This document shows, in pieces, positions 46,348 through 55,390 of a stretch of DNA of 64,000 nucleotides. Origin of the DNA: Nocardioides luteus (GTDB lineage Bacteria; Actinomycetota; Actinomycetes; Propionibacteriales; Nocardioidaceae); assembly GCF_015752315.1 (NCBI RefSeq), contig NZ_JADOVJ010000001.1:682001-746000 (forward strand). Direction: 5' to 3'. A program made the position numbers and the translations under genes. The notes beneath the pieces are model-generated. The model was not told the origin of the DNA. It did no database searches and saw only the letters and a list, made by a program, of their open reading frames with translations. How positions within the stretch are numbered: position 1 is the first letter of the stretch; every line of letters begins with the position of its first letter.

Positions 46348-46450
46348 GACAGAGAAAGGGACCTCAGGATCTCGCGTCTCGCCCCGACTGTGAGTAACTT
46401 GGTCAGCCCGCGGGGACAGGGAGAGCCCCGTACTCGGGAGGAAGAACCGG

Positions 46451-47635
46451 ATGAGTACGCAGTTGCGACCCCCAACGGCGGCGCGACCCAATCCATCAGC
46501 ACGGACGCGGAGCGCGATCATCGACCGCCTCAGTCCTGAGGACATCGAGATGTTCTGGGACCAGATCGCCACCTCGCTTCCGCTCGTCGAGGAGACCGGC
46601 GCGGGCGCCGCGGACGACGAGGTGATCGTCACGTTCTGCTGGCGTGACGACGAGGCCGAGGAGGTGCTCCTCTTCGCCAACCGGCTCACCGACGAGCGTC
46701 ACCTCGCCGAGACGATGCTCGAGCGGAAGGCCGGCACCGACCTGTGGCACGCCTCGTTCCTGATGAAGGGCGACTGGCGGGCCTCCTACTCCTTCCTCTG
46801 CAAGCACCCCGGCGAGCTGGCTCCCTGGGAGAGCGAGGGGCAGGTCGAGCTGCGTGCCGTCCTGCACCGTGGCTACCTCGACCCGCTCAACCCCGACTGG
46901 TGCCACAACCGGCAGGGCATCAAGCAGTCGGTCGTCTCGCTGCCCGACGCCCCGCTGCAGCCGTGGCTGTTCCGCCGTGACGACGTCGTCCCCGGCACCG
47001 TCACGCTGGAGGCGGGCCCCGACGGCCGAGACGTCTGGCTCTACGACCCCGCCGGCGCCGGGCTCAACGTCGACCTGCCGCTCGTGGTCGCGCTCGACGG
47101 TGAGATCTGGACCGACCACCACTCGCTGCCGACCACGCTCGACAACCTGATCGCCGACGGCCACCTCCGCCACGTACGCTGCGTCCTGCCCGCCTCCGGC
47201 GGCCGTGACAAGCGGTGGGAGGAGCTCGCGGGCGGCGAGGGTGCCGACTACATCGTCAACCAGCTGCTGCCGTGGGTGCGTGAGCGTCGTGCGGTCTCCG
47301 AGGAGACCTACGTCGTGGGCCAGAGCCTCGGTGGCGTCACCGCCCTGCGGGCCGGTCTGACCTATCCCGAGCACATCCACGGTGTCGCTAGCCAGTCGGC
47401 CTCGCTGTGGCTCGACGACCTGGCCGACGCGGTCACGCCCGAGGCCAAGACCCGTGTGCACCTGGCGCACGGCACCCAGGAGTGGGTCCTCGACGAGCTC
47501 CACCACGACCTCGTCGACCGCCTCCGTACGGCCGGGATCGACGTCGTCTCCGCCGAGCACAACGGCGGCCACGACTACGCCTGGTGGCGCTCGGCGGTCG
47601 CCGACGGCCTGCGCGCCCTGCTGCCACCGGAATAA
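46451..47635 (+). CDS. Enterochelin esterase-like hydrolase (Fes type)
   Basis: 394 aa. An N-terminal beta-sandwich domain (about 30-165, MKGDWRASYSFLCKHPGE) precedes an alpha/beta-hydrolase domain with the nucleophile elbow GQSLGG near 296 and the catalytic His in HNGGHDYAWW. Family members hydrolyse catechol-siderophore trilactones to release iron. The ribosome-binding site is GGGAGGAAG. The enzyme could serve taken-up siderophores, since no synthesis genes are here. Confidence 0.85.
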   Translation: MSTQLRPPTAARPNPSARTRSAIIDRLSPEDIEMFWDQIATSLPLVEETGAGAADDEVIVTFCWRDDEAEEVLLFANRLTDERHLAETMLERKAGTDLWHASFLMKGDWRASYSFLCKHPGELAPWESEGQVELRAVLHRGYLDPLNPDWCHNRQGIKQSVVSLPDAPLQPWLFRRDDVVPGTVTLEAGPDGRDVWLYDPAGAGLNVDLPLVVALDGEIWTDHHSLPTTLDNLIADGHLRHVRCVLPASGGRDKRWEELAGGEGADYIVNQLLPWVRERRAVSEETYVVGQSLGGVTALRAGLTYPEHIHGVASQSASLWLDDLADAVTPEAKTRVHLAHGTQEWVLDELHHDLVDRLRTAGIDVVSAEHNGGHDYAWWRSAVADGLRALLPPE

Positions 47636-47665
47636 CCGACGCCCGGGACGGGGTTGAGACCTCAC

Positions 47666-48703
47666 GTGAAGCTGAGCGTTCTCGACCTCGTCCCTGTCCG
47701 CAAGGACCAGTCCTCCGCTGATGCCCTGGCTGCGACGCTGTCGCTGGCGAAGGTGGCCGACGAGCTGGGCTTCGAGCGCTACTGGCTCGCCGAGCACCAC
47801 AACATGCCGGCGGTCGGGTCGACCAACCCGCCGGTGCTGATCTCGCTGGTGGCCGGTGCGACCGAACGTATCCGGGTGGGGTCCGGGGGAGTGATGCTGC
47901 CCAACCACGCACCGCTGGTGGTGGCCGAGCAGTTCGCGCTGCTGGAGGCGGCCTTCCCCGGGCGCATCGACCTCGGCATCGGCCGCGCCCCGGGGACCGA
48001 CCCGGTGACGTCGTGGGCGCTGCGCCACGGCGCCGGGGGAGTGACCGACGACGCGGTCAACCGGTTCCCGGAATACCTCGACAACATCGTCTCGATGATG
48101 GCGCCCGAGGGTGTCGGGCTGATGGCGGGCGGCCGCCAGCACGTGCTGCACGCGACCCCCTCGGCCGCGTCGGTCGCCGAGCTCTGGCTGCTCGGCTCCT
48201 CCGACTACTCCGCGCGCCTGGCGGCCCAGAAGGGCCTGCCCTACGTCTTCGCCCACCACTTCGCGGGCAACGGCACCGACACCAAGGCGATGATCGAGCT
48301 CTACCGCTCGACCTTCCAGCCCTCCGAGCTGCTCAGCGAGCCGAAGACGTTCCTGACGGTCAACGCGAGCGTCGCCGAGACTGCCGAGGAGGCCGACCGC
48401 CGGGCGCTGCCGCAGCTGCTGACCATGCTGAAGCTGCGTACGGGTCAGCCGCTGACCGCACAGCCCAGCATCGACGAGGCCGAGAAGACCGAGATCCCCG
48501 AGGCCCACCAGGGGCTCGTGGAGACGATGCGTGGACGCTGGGTCATCGGCTCCGCCGCGTACGCGAAGGCACGGCTCGCGGGGATGGCCGAGGAGTACGG
48601 CGTGGACGAGGTCATGGTGAACCCGGTCGGATCTGCGTACGAGGGGACGGACCCGCGCACGGCGCCGGCTCGCGAGGAGACCCTGCGCCTGCTGGCGAGC
48701 TGA
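47666..48703 (+). CDS. LLM-class flavin-dependent oxidoreductase
   Basis: 345-aa luciferase-like monooxygenase fold of the MsnO8/SsuD-like group. [11 protein letters not shown] start, [20 protein letters not shown] near 41-60 and [14 protein letters not shown] are typical. GTG 47666 was chosen for the family start; TTG 47654 is possible. Substrate unknown. It lies 30 nt after the esterase gene on the same strand. Confidence 0.85.
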   Translation: MKLSVLDLVPVRKDQSSADALAATLSLAKVADELGFERYWLAEHHNMPAVGSTNPPVLISLVAGATERIRVGSGGVMLPNHAPLVVAEQFALLEAAFPGRIDLGIGRAPGTDPVTSWALRHGAGGVTDDAVNRFPEYLDNIVSMMAPEGVGLMAGGRQHVLHATPSAASVAELWLLGSSDYSARLAAQKGLPYVFAHHFAGNGTDTKAMIELYRSTFQPSELLSEPKTFLTVNASVAETAEEADRRALPQLLTMLKLRTGQPLTAQPSIDEAEKTEIPEAHQGLVETMRGRWVIGSAAYAKARLAGMAEEYGVDEVMVNPVGSAYEGTDPRTAPAREETLRLLAS

Positions 48704-48882
48704 TTTCGGGGAGTGCGTAGGATCGGCTCACCTTGTCGTGAGGTCGCGGCGCGCCTGAGCCGGTCGGGACGAGGGACCTAGGACACTGTCTGGTTCCGGG
48801 CGCGTATCGCTACGCTCGCGCACCGGTTGTGCCAATCTGTTCACCGCTCTGTTTCCTTCTCCACATTTGAAAGTGCCGCCTC

Positions 48883-50337
48883 ATGACACGCTGGAGCCTG
48901 CGCTTGTCGAAGCGCCGGGGGCCCCAGGCTGCGACGCTCGCTGAGCAGTCAGATCCGGGTCTTGCTCGCTCATTCCCACCGACCGGCGGTCAGGGTGTGC
49001 CCTTTCCGCCGGTGCCACCCACACCTGTGACGCCACCGATCTCCTCCACGCCTCCACCACCACAGGAGGACGAGGACGAGGCCTGGCCAGAGATCATGGA
49101 ACAGTTCGGCATCCAGCTCATCAGCCTCGCTGAGCAGATGCGCATCTCGCTCGACGGGCTCGAGGCCGACGAGGACGACCCCGAGCGGCTGAAGAAGCTC
49201 TACGAGGTCGACCACGCCGTCACCCGCATGCGCCGGGCGAGCCGCGACCTGCGTACGCTCGCGGGCCGTGCCGAGGACGAGATGGGCGGCATCGACACCT
49301 CGCTGCTCGACATCATCCGGATGGCGCTGTCGGGCATCGAGCGCTACAACCAGGTGACGATCGGCCGGGTCAGCGACCTGGCCGTCATCGGCTACGCCGC
49401 CGACGACGTCTCCTGCCTGATCGCGGCGCTGCTGGACAACGCGACCAAGTACTCCCCGGGAACGGTGACGATCAACGTCCACCTCGCCGACGCCGGCGAC
49501 GTGCTGTTCCGCATCGAGGACACCGGGATCGGCATCCCGGAGCGCTCGGTGGGACGCCTCAACGCGCTGCTGGCGGGCCCGATCGTGGAGCTGGTCAGCA
49601 AGTCCGGCAGCCATACCGGCTTCCCGGTGGTGCACCGGATCGCGCGCAAGTACGACATCGACGTACGCCTCGCCACCCGCCCCGCTCCGGGCAACGGGAT
49701 GATCGCGATGGTGAAGGTGCCTGCCCAGCTGCTGTGCGAGGTCCCGGTCGCACCGATCGAGCGGGCCGAGGCGCCGACGACGTCGAGCGCGAGCAGCGTC
49801 GCGGTCCTGCCTCCGGCCCCGCGCCGGCGAGGACCTCAGGCCGTGCCGCGGCCGGCAGCCCAGCCCGCGGCGCAGCCTCCTGCCCGGCCGGCGGCTCAGC
49901 AGGCGGCTCAGCCGGCTCGTCTGGAGACGCGACCGTCCTCCCTCGAGCCCGTTCGGAGGCCGATGCACCAGTCCTCGCCGGAGACCGGATCGATCCCCGT
50001 GCAGCCACCGACCCGACAGCCGGCGGCCCAGTTCGCGCCGCCACCCAGCGAGCAGCCGACGCCGGACCTGTCCACCGACACCATGAAGACGCCGATCTCG
50101 TTCCCGGGTGAGACGGCTGGGACGGATGAGACGAACGAGACCTCCGCGCCGGAGGAGCAGAGCGGCCCAGTAGAGTCAGGTGCGCTCCCGCGCCGGGAGC
50201 CGGTCAGCCTGCGCACCAAGCAGGCTGAGCCGGATGCAGCCGTTGGACAGCAGACCGCTGAGACGTCACCCGAGGACCAGTCGGCGGCCCGGCACTCCTT
50301 CGCCGACGACCTCGACGCGTTCTCCCTTGGTAGCTAA
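48883..50337 (+). CDS. Conservon 2 soluble histidine-kinase-like ATPase (CvnA type)
   Basis: 484 aa with no membrane helix. A Pro-rich start (30-60) precedes a helical region (EIMEQFGIQLISLAEQMRISL) and an ATPase domain with N-box LLDNATKYSPG near 184 and G-box EDTGIGIP near 211. There is no H-box histidine with the usual context, so autophosphorylation is doubtful. The tail from about 290 is Ala/Pro/Gln-rich. Unlike conservon 1, it lacks NIT, HAMP and transmembrane parts, so it must sense a cytoplasmic cue or bind a membrane partner. Confidence 0.88.
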   Translation: MTRWSLRLSKRRGPQAATLAEQSDPGLARSFPPTGGQGVPFPPVPPTPVTPPISSTPPPPQEDEDEAWPEIMEQFGIQLISLAEQMRISLDGLEADEDDPERLKKLYEVDHAVTRMRRASRDLRTLAGRAEDEMGGIDTSLLDIIRMALSGIERYNQVTIGRVSDLAVIGYAADDVSCLIAALLDNATKYSPGTVTINVHLADAGDVLFRIEDTGIGIPERSVGRLNALLAGPIVELVSKSGSHTGFPVVHRIARKYDIDVRLATRPAPGNGMIAMVKVPAQLLCEVPVAPIERAEAPTTSSASSVAVLPPAPRRRGPQAVPRPAAQPAAQPPARPAAQQAAQPARLETRPSSLEPVRRPMHQSSPETGSIPVQPPTRQPAAQFAPPPSEQPTPDLSTDTMKTPISFPGETAGTDETNETSAPEEQSGPVESGALPRREPVSLRTKQAEPDAAVGQQTAETSPEDQSAARHSFADDLDAFSLGS

Positions 50338-50366
50338 GCCCCAGTAGTGAAAGGAACCCTTTCGTC

Positions 50367-50816
50367 ATGGAAAGCCCGGTCGTCCCCCGCGACCCCAAGG
50401 AATTCAGCTGGCTGATCGACAACTTCGCCAGCTCCACCCCCGGTGTGACCCATGCGCTGATCGTCTCCTCCGACGGCCTCCCGCTGATCGGTGCCGGCGG
50501 CATGTCCGCCAACGTCGCCGACCCGCTCGCCGCGATGACCGCCGGAGTGATCAGTCTCGGCAACAACATCGCCCGCGAGGTGGGCGAGCCTGGCTGTGAC
50601 CAGGTGATGCTGAAGTTCCACACCGGACACTTCCTCTTCATGGGCATCGGTGACCTGGCCGGCTTCGCCGTCCTCGTCGGCGCCGGTGCGAACCTGGGCG
50701 TCGTCGCCCACAAGATGGCCCAGATGGTCGACGCCGTCGGCCACGTACTCACCCCGCAGATGCGCGACGAGCTGCGTCAGATGACGGTCAGCTCGATGGC
50801 AGGGGAGAGGGCGTGA
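50367..50816 (+). CDS. Conservon 2 roadblock/LC7 protein (CvnB type)
   Basis: 149 aa, intact. It has FSWLIDNFASSTPGVTHALI and VSSDGLPLIGAG, the same opening as the broken copy at 14593, and continues in frame to FLFMGIGDLAGFAVLVGAGANLG. Roadblock proteins often regulate small GTPases. Its stop overlaps the DUF742 gene by 4 nt. Confidence 0.93.
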   Translation: MESPVVPRDPKEFSWLIDNFASSTPGVTHALIVSSDGLPLIGAGGMSANVADPLAAMTAGVISLGNNIAREVGEPGCDQVMLKFHTGHFLFMGIGDLAGFAVLVGAGANLGVVAHKMAQMVDAVGHVLTPQMRDELRQMTVSSMAGERA

Positions 50817-51157
50817 GCGGAAACCCCTGGGTGCGTCCGTACGTGCTCACCGGCGGCCGCACCCAGACCAAGCACCAGCTCTATGTCCACACGCTGATCT
50901 CCGCGGCGCACTTCGACGCGCGCGCTGCGGCCAAGCTGACCCCGGAGTCGCGCCGGCTCTACGACCGCGTACGTCTCGGGCCGCAGTCGGTCGCGGAGCT
51001 CTCCGCCCACTGTGGGATCTCCCTGGGCGTGACTCGTGTGCTGCTCGAGGACCTCGCCTCGACGGAGCACCTGCAGATCAATGACGGGGCCTACGACTCC
51101 CCGTTCGACCACCGTCTGTTGAAGAGAGTTATCGATGGCCTTTCCGAGCTCGGCTGA
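50813..51157 (+). CDS. Conservon 2 DUF742 protein (CvnC type)
   Basis: 114 aa. It shares the opening WVRPYVLTGGRTQTKHQL with its paralogue at 15015 and ends with a similar winged-helix (GPQSVAELSAHCGISLGVTR). It overlaps the GTPase gene by 23 nt, an unusually long overlap for this operon type. Confidence 0.92.
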   Translation: MSGNPWVRPYVLTGGRTQTKHQLYVHTLISAAHFDARAAAKLTPESRRLYDRVRLGPQSVAELSAHCGISLGVTRVLLEDLASTEHLQINDGAYDSPFDHRLLKRVIDGLSELG

Positions 51158-51725
51158 CCGCCCGGCGCTGACCGTCACCTCTGCCAAGATCGTGGTCGCG
51201 GGTGGTTTCGGCGTCGGGAAGTCGACCATGGTCGCCTCGGTCTCCGAGATCCCGCCGGTCAACACCGAGGCGTGGATGACGCAGGCCGGTGAGTCGGTGG
51301 ACCCGCTCTCGGACGCGAGCGCGAAGACGACCACCACGGTCGCGATGGACTTCGGCCGGGTCACCCTCGCCCCCGACCTGCTGCTCTACCTGTTCGGCAC
51401 CCCGGGGCAGCCCCGGTTCTGGCCGATGTGGGACGACCTGTGCCGCGGTGCCAGCGGCGCCGTCGTGCTCGTCGACACCCGTCAGCTCGACGCGTCCTTC
51501 CCGGCGGTCAACTACTTCGAGAACGACTCCGACGTCCCGTTCATCGTCGCGGTGAACCTGTTCGACGGGAAGCTGACGCACTCCCTGGAGAAGGTGCGCG
51601 ACGCGCTCTGCCTCGACGAGCGGACGCCGCTGGTGACCGTGGACGCCCGCGACCGCAGGTCGACGGCGAAGACCCTGGTCACCTGCCTGACGCACACGAT
51701 GAAAACCACCCCCACACGCGCCTGA
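51135..51725 (+). CDS. Conservon 2 Ras-like small GTPase (CvnD type)
   Basis: 196 aa. G1 GGFGVGKST, G3-like LFGTPGQPRFW, and a G4-like VNLFDGK that keeps the Asp lost in conservon 1. The last 40 residues include VDARDRRSTAKTLVTCL. ATG 51135 lies inside the DUF742 gene. It is followed 33 nt later by a flavin monooxygenase on the same transcript. Confidence 0.93.
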   Translation: MAFPSSADRPALTVTSAKIVVAGGFGVGKSTMVASVSEIPPVNTEAWMTQAGESVDPLSDASAKTTTTVAMDFGRVTLAPDLLLYLFGTPGQPRFWPMWDDLCRGASGAVVLVDTRQLDASFPAVNYFENDSDVPFIVAVNLFDGKLTHSLEKVRDALCLDERTPLVTVDARDRRSTAKTLVTCLTHTMKTTPTRA

Positions 51726-51758
51726 GCCCGGAGGCGTCCCAACTCCGAAGGAGTTTCA

Positions 51759-53003
51759 TTGCGCAAGATCCTGATCGTCGGCGCCGGACAGGCGGGCATG
51801 CAGCTCGCCCTCAGCCTGCAGGTCGAGGGCTATGAGGTGACGGTCATGTCGGCGCGTACGCCCGACGAGCTGCGCGACGGCTGGCCGATGTCGACCCAGG
51901 TCATGTTCGAGCCCGCCCTCGCCTACGAGCGCGCCTACGGCCTGAACCTGTGGGAGGACGAGGCGCCCCGCATCCCCGCGGTCGGCATCTCGGTCAGTCC
52001 CGAGCCCGGCGTCCGGGCGCTGAAGTTCGACGGCCCGTGGGAGCCGTACGCCATGTCCGTCGACCAGCGCCTGAAGATGTCGACCTGGCTGGAGCTGTTC
52101 GAGGACCGCGGCGGCCGGATCATCTACCACCCCGTGATGACCTCCGACCTGGCCGGCCTGGCGTCGATGTACGACCTGACGCTCATCGCGGCGGGCAAGG
52201 GCGAGATCGTCGACCTGTTCGACCGCGACCCGGTGAGGTCGAAGTACGACAAGCCCGGCCGTGCGCTGTCGGCCATCTACCTCCACGGCATGGTCGAGCC
52301 CGACGACTTCCCGGCCGGGAGCATGCGGATCAACGTCGCGCCCGGGGTCGGCGAGCTGTTCGTGATCAGCGCCCTGACCCAGTTCGGACCGAGCCGGGTG
52401 GCGTTCGTCGAGGCGATCCCCGACGGTCCCCTGGACTGCTTCTGGGACCGCCCGCGCCCCGACGAGCACCTGCGCCGGCTGCAGCACGTGATGCTCGAGC
52501 ACATGCCGTGGGAGGGCGAGCTGATGCGCGACTGCGAGCCGACCGACGCCCGGGCCTCGCTCTCCGGCGCGTTCACCGGCATGGTCCGCAAGCCGTACGC
52601 CGAGGTGGCCAACGGCACCTACGTCTTCGGTATGGGCGACGTCGTCGTGGTCAACGACCCGATCGCCGGGCAGGGCTCCAACAACGCCGCCCACTGCGCG
52701 GGCATCTACACGCAGGCGATCCTCGAGCGCGGCGATCAGCCGTTCGACCCGGAATGGATGCAGGCGACCTTCGAGACCTTCTGGGAGAACCGGGCCCAGC
52801 ACTCGACCGGTCTGACCGACGCGCTGCTCAACCCGCTGCCCGATCACGTCCAGCAGGTGCTCGGCGCGGCCACCCGGTATCAGCCTGTCGCCGACCGGTT
52901 CACCCGGCTGTTCCCGCACCCGGAGGACCTCGGGCCGTTCCTGGGCGACCCGGAGGCTGCGCTCGCGTACGTCGCGGAGATCGCCGAGGCCGCCAGGGCT
53001 TGA
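51759..53003 (+). CDS. Styrene-monooxygenase-like FAD protein (StyA family)
   Basis: 414-aa FAD-dependent monooxygenase of the StyA/indole monooxygenase family. FAD loop ILIVGAGQAGMQLAL at the N-terminus, later VFGMGDVVVVNDPIAGQGSN near 288-307 typical of the flavin-contact region. TTG start with GAAGGAG upstream. Two-component relatives need a flavin reductase (StyB) and none is present here, so electrons must come from elsewhere. Its location as the fifth gene of conservon 2, where Streptomyces conservons have a cytochrome P450, suggests a signalling-linked redox role. Confidence 0.88.
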   Translation: MRKILIVGAGQAGMQLALSLQVEGYEVTVMSARTPDELRDGWPMSTQVMFEPALAYERAYGLNLWEDEAPRIPAVGISVSPEPGVRALKFDGPWEPYAMSVDQRLKMSTWLELFEDRGGRIIYHPVMTSDLAGLASMYDLTLIAAGKGEIVDLFDRDPVRSKYDKPGRALSAIYLHGMVEPDDFPAGSMRINVAPGVGELFVISALTQFGPSRVAFVEAIPDGPLDCFWDRPRPDEHLRRLQHVMLEHMPWEGELMRDCEPTDARASLSGAFTGMVRKPYAEVANGTYVFGMGDVVVVNDPIAGQGSNNAAHCAGIYTQAILERGDQPFDPEWMQATFETFWENRAQHSTGLTDALLNPLPDHVQQVLGAATRYQPVADRFTRLFPHPEDLGPFLGDPEAALAYVAEIAEAARA

Positions 53004-53029
53004 CGATTAGGGCATTGCTGTTCTAGGGG
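53000..53029 (+). promoter_or_regulatory. Candidate infA promoter
   Basis: TTGACG (53000-53005), overlapping the monooxygenase stop, lies 18 nt before TAGGGG (53024-53029); TAGGCT (53032-53037) follows. About 180 nt of leader, with no gene, separate it from infA. Confidence 0.4.
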
Positions 53030-53235
53030 TCTAGGCTTGGTAGTCGGTCCAACGTGGGTCTGTCTCGTCGTGCCTCGCGGCTGCCCGGTCAGCGCGCTTC
53101 TGTGCGCTCGCGGGTGAGACATGCAGATGGCTTCACGAGGTCCACTCCGAGTCTCGGAGAGGTTCCCGGACCGCCCGCGGGTCATCCGATCCGTGGTTTG
53201 AACGGTAGATGACCGACCAACAGATTGCAGAGGGC

Positions 53236-53457
53236 ATGCCGAAGAAAGAAGGCGTGATCGAGATCGAGGGCACCGTAGTGGAGGCTCTCCCCAACGCCAT
53301 GTTCCGTGTGGAGCTGAGCAACGGACACAAGGTTCTCGCCCACATCAGCGGCAAGATGCGACAGCACTACATCCGGATCCTTCCTGAGGACCGCGTGGTG
53401 GTCGAGCTGTCCCCCTACGACCTGACGCGCGGTCGGATCGTCTACCGGTACAAGTAA
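53236..53457 (+). CDS. infA: Translation initiation factor IF-1
   Basis: 73-aa OB-fold factor. [20 protein letters not shown] start and [18 protein letters not shown] end. ATG 53236 matches the family length; ATG 53209, in frame, adds nine residues (TDQQIAEG) and has poor ribosome-binding context, but the true start is not settled. Confidence 0.95.
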   Translation: MPKKEGVIEIEGTVVEALPNAMFRVELSNGHKVLAHISGKMRQHYIRILPEDRVVVELSPYDLTRGRIVYRYK

Positions 53458-53483
53458 GCCGGTCTAGACAAGAAAGGGCTGAC

Positions 53484-53597
53484 ATGAAGGTCAACCCGAG
53501 CGTGAAGAAGATCTGTGACAAGTGCAAGGTGATCCGTCGCCACGGCCGCGTCATGGTGATCTGCGAGAACCCGCGCCACAAGCAGCGCCAGGGCTGA
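53484..53597 (+). CDS. rpmJ: 50S ribosomal protein L36 (zinc form)
   Basis: 37 aa, too short for most gene finders. [20 protein letters not shown], with the CxxC pair, Cys and His (CENPRH) that bind zinc, marking the C+ form. AAGAAAGGG lies upstream of the ATG. Confidence 0.98.
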   Translation: MKVNPSVKKICDKCKVIRRHGRVMVICENPRHKQRQG

Positions 53598-53742
53598 GTC
53601 CCAGCTCGCAGCACAACTGAATACTTCATCGAGTCGCTAGGACGCAGGTCCGAAGTCACCTCCGGAGCAGAGGCCGGAGCCCGAGGGTGCCACCCCGGGA
53701 CGCGACCCGACCGACACCTCTGACGCAACCAGAAGGAACACA

Positions 53743-54120
53743 ATGGCACGCCTCCAAGGTGTTGACCTTCCGCGCGACAAGCGCGTGGAGATCGCTCTCA
53801 CCTACATCTACGGCATCGGCCGTACCACCTCGCAGAAGCTCCTCGAGGCCACCGGCGTCAACCCGAACACCCGGGTGCACGCTCTGGCCGAGGACGAGCT
53901 GGTCAAGCTCCGCGACGAGATCGAGGCCCAGGGCATCCAGACCGAGGGTGACCTCCGTCGTGAGGTCCAGGCTGACATCCGTCGCAAGATCGAGATCGGC
54001 AGCTACCAGGGTCGCCGTCACCGCCAGGGCCTCCCGGTCCGCGGTCAGCGCACCAAGACCAACGCGCGCACCCGCAAGGGCCCGAAGCGCACCGTCGCCG
54101 GCAAGAAGAAGGCCAAGTGA
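53743..54120 (+). CDS. rpsM: 30S ribosomal protein S13
   Basis: 125 aa, in the 30S head contacting the P-site tRNA. It has [18 protein letters not shown] and [28 protein letters not shown] precedes the ATG; a 145-nt leader with a small CTCCGG/CCGGAG hairpin separates it from rpmJ. Confidence 0.99.
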   Translation: MARLQGVDLPRDKRVEIALTYIYGIGRTTSQKLLEATGVNPNTRVHALAEDELVKLRDEIEAQGIQTEGDLRREVQADIRRKIEIGSYQGRRHRQGLPVRGQRTKTNARTRKGPKRTVAGKKKAK

Positions 54121-54196
54121 TCCTGACGCGCACAGCGCGCCGGTGATCCGAGTCTTCGCCTCGATCTCACAGACCAGCCAACACAGGAGTTAATGC

Positions 54197-54598
54197 ATGC
54201 CTCCGAAGACCCGCCAGGGTGCGACGAAGATCCGTCGCAAGGAGAAGAAGAACGTCGCTCAGGGCGAGGCCCACATCAAGAGCACGTTCAACAACACGAT
54301 CGTCACGATCACCGACCCGACCGGTGCGGTGATCTCGTGGGCCTCGGCCGGCACCGTCGGCTTCAAGGGCTCGCGTAAGTCCACCCCGTTCGCCGCGCAG
54401 ATGGCCGCCGAGGCCGCTGGCCGCCGCGCGATGGACCACGGCATGAAGAAGATCGACGTCTTCGTCAAGGGCCCGGGCTCGGGCCGCGAGACCGCGATCC
54501 GTTCCCTGGGTGCGATCGGCCTCGAGGTCGGCACCATCCAGGACGTCACGCCGGCCCCGCACAACGGTTGCCGTCCGCCCAAGCGCCGCCGCGTTTGA
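54197..54598 (+). CDS. rpsK: 30S ribosomal protein S11
   Basis: 133 aa, platform protein. [20 protein letters not shown] and [13 protein letters not shown] are family hallmarks. AGGAGTTA precedes the ATG. Confidence 0.99.
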   Translation: MPPKTRQGATKIRRKEKKNVAQGEAHIKSTFNNTIVTITDPTGAVISWASAGTVGFKGSRKSTPFAAQMAAEAAGRRAMDHGMKKIDVFVKGPGSGRETAIRSLGAIGLEVGTIQDVTPAPHNGCRPPKRRRV

Positions 54599-54632
54599 TC
54601 CCCACCGAGACATAGAAGGAGACTGAAGAGTA

Positions 54633-55241
54633 ATGGCCCGTTACACCGGACCCATGACCCGCAAGTCGCGCCGTCTCGGTGTCGACCTTGTCGGCAACGA
54701 CGCAGCGTTCGAGAAGCGCCCCTACCCGCCGGGACAGCACGGCCGCGGCCGCATCAAGGAGAGCGAGTACCTCCTCCAGCTTCGTGAGAAGCAGAAGGCT
54801 CGCTTCACCTACGGCGTGATGGAGAAGCAGTTCGCTTCCTACTACGCCGAGGCCCACCGTCGCGACGGCAAGACCGGTGACAACCTGCTCCAGCTGCTCG
54901 AGGGCCGCCTGGACAACGTCGTCTACCGTGCCGGCTTCGCCCGCACCCGCCGCCAGGCCCGCCAGCTGGTCGTCCACGGCCACTTCCTGGTCAACGGCAA
55001 GAAGGTCAACGTGCCTTCGTTCCAGGTCTCGGCTCACGACGTCATCGACGTTCGCGAGAAGTCGCTGGAGATGACCCCGTTCATCGTGGCTCGCGAGACC
55101 CACGGCGAGCGCGTCGTCCCGGCCTGGCTCGAGGCTGTCCCGAGCCGGATGCGCATCCTGGTTCACCAGCTCCCCGTCCGGGCCCAGATCGACGTCCCGG
55201 TCCAGGAGCAGCTGATCGTCGAGTACTACTCGAAGCTCTGA
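54633..55241 (+). CDS. rpsD: 30S ribosomal protein S4 (zinc-free)
   Basis: 202 aa. The N-terminus MARYTGPMTRKSRRLGVDLV lacks the zinc cysteines, so it is the C- form. The S4 RNA-binding domain has RLDNVVYRAGFARTRRQARQ. In the alpha operon S4 may regulate its own mRNA. Confidence 0.98.
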   Translation: MARYTGPMTRKSRRLGVDLVGNDAAFEKRPYPPGQHGRGRIKESEYLLQLREKQKARFTYGVMEKQFASYYAEAHRRDGKTGDNLLQLLEGRLDNVVYRAGFARTRRQARQLVVHGHFLVNGKKVNVPSFQVSAHDVIDVREKSLEMTPFIVARETHGERVVPAWLEAVPSRMRILVHQLPVRAQIDVPVQEQLIVEYYSKL

Positions 55242-55269
55242 TCAGCCCTCAGCAGTAACCACGGTGAGT

Positions 55270-55307
55270 CCCCGGCGTTCAAACTTCACAGAAGACGTAC
55301 GCCGGGG
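55270..55307 (+). other. Stem-loop between rpsD and rpoA
   Basis: CCCCGGCGT (55270-55278) pairs perfectly with ACGCCGGGG (55299-55307) across a 20-nt loop. No U tract. It may be a processing or attenuation site ahead of rpoA. Confidence 0.55.
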
Positions 55308-55390
55308 CCTTGCCGCCCCCACAGCCTTCCGTCATCACCCCTTGAAGTTCGGGTCCGTCAAATAGCGGTCGGCCCGGAAAGGACAAATCA

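Noticed and set aside
46274..46450. IdeR/DmdR iron box ahead of the esterase gene
   Set aside because: No TTAGGTTAGGCTAACCTAA-like 19-mer was found; the inverted repeat present is different.
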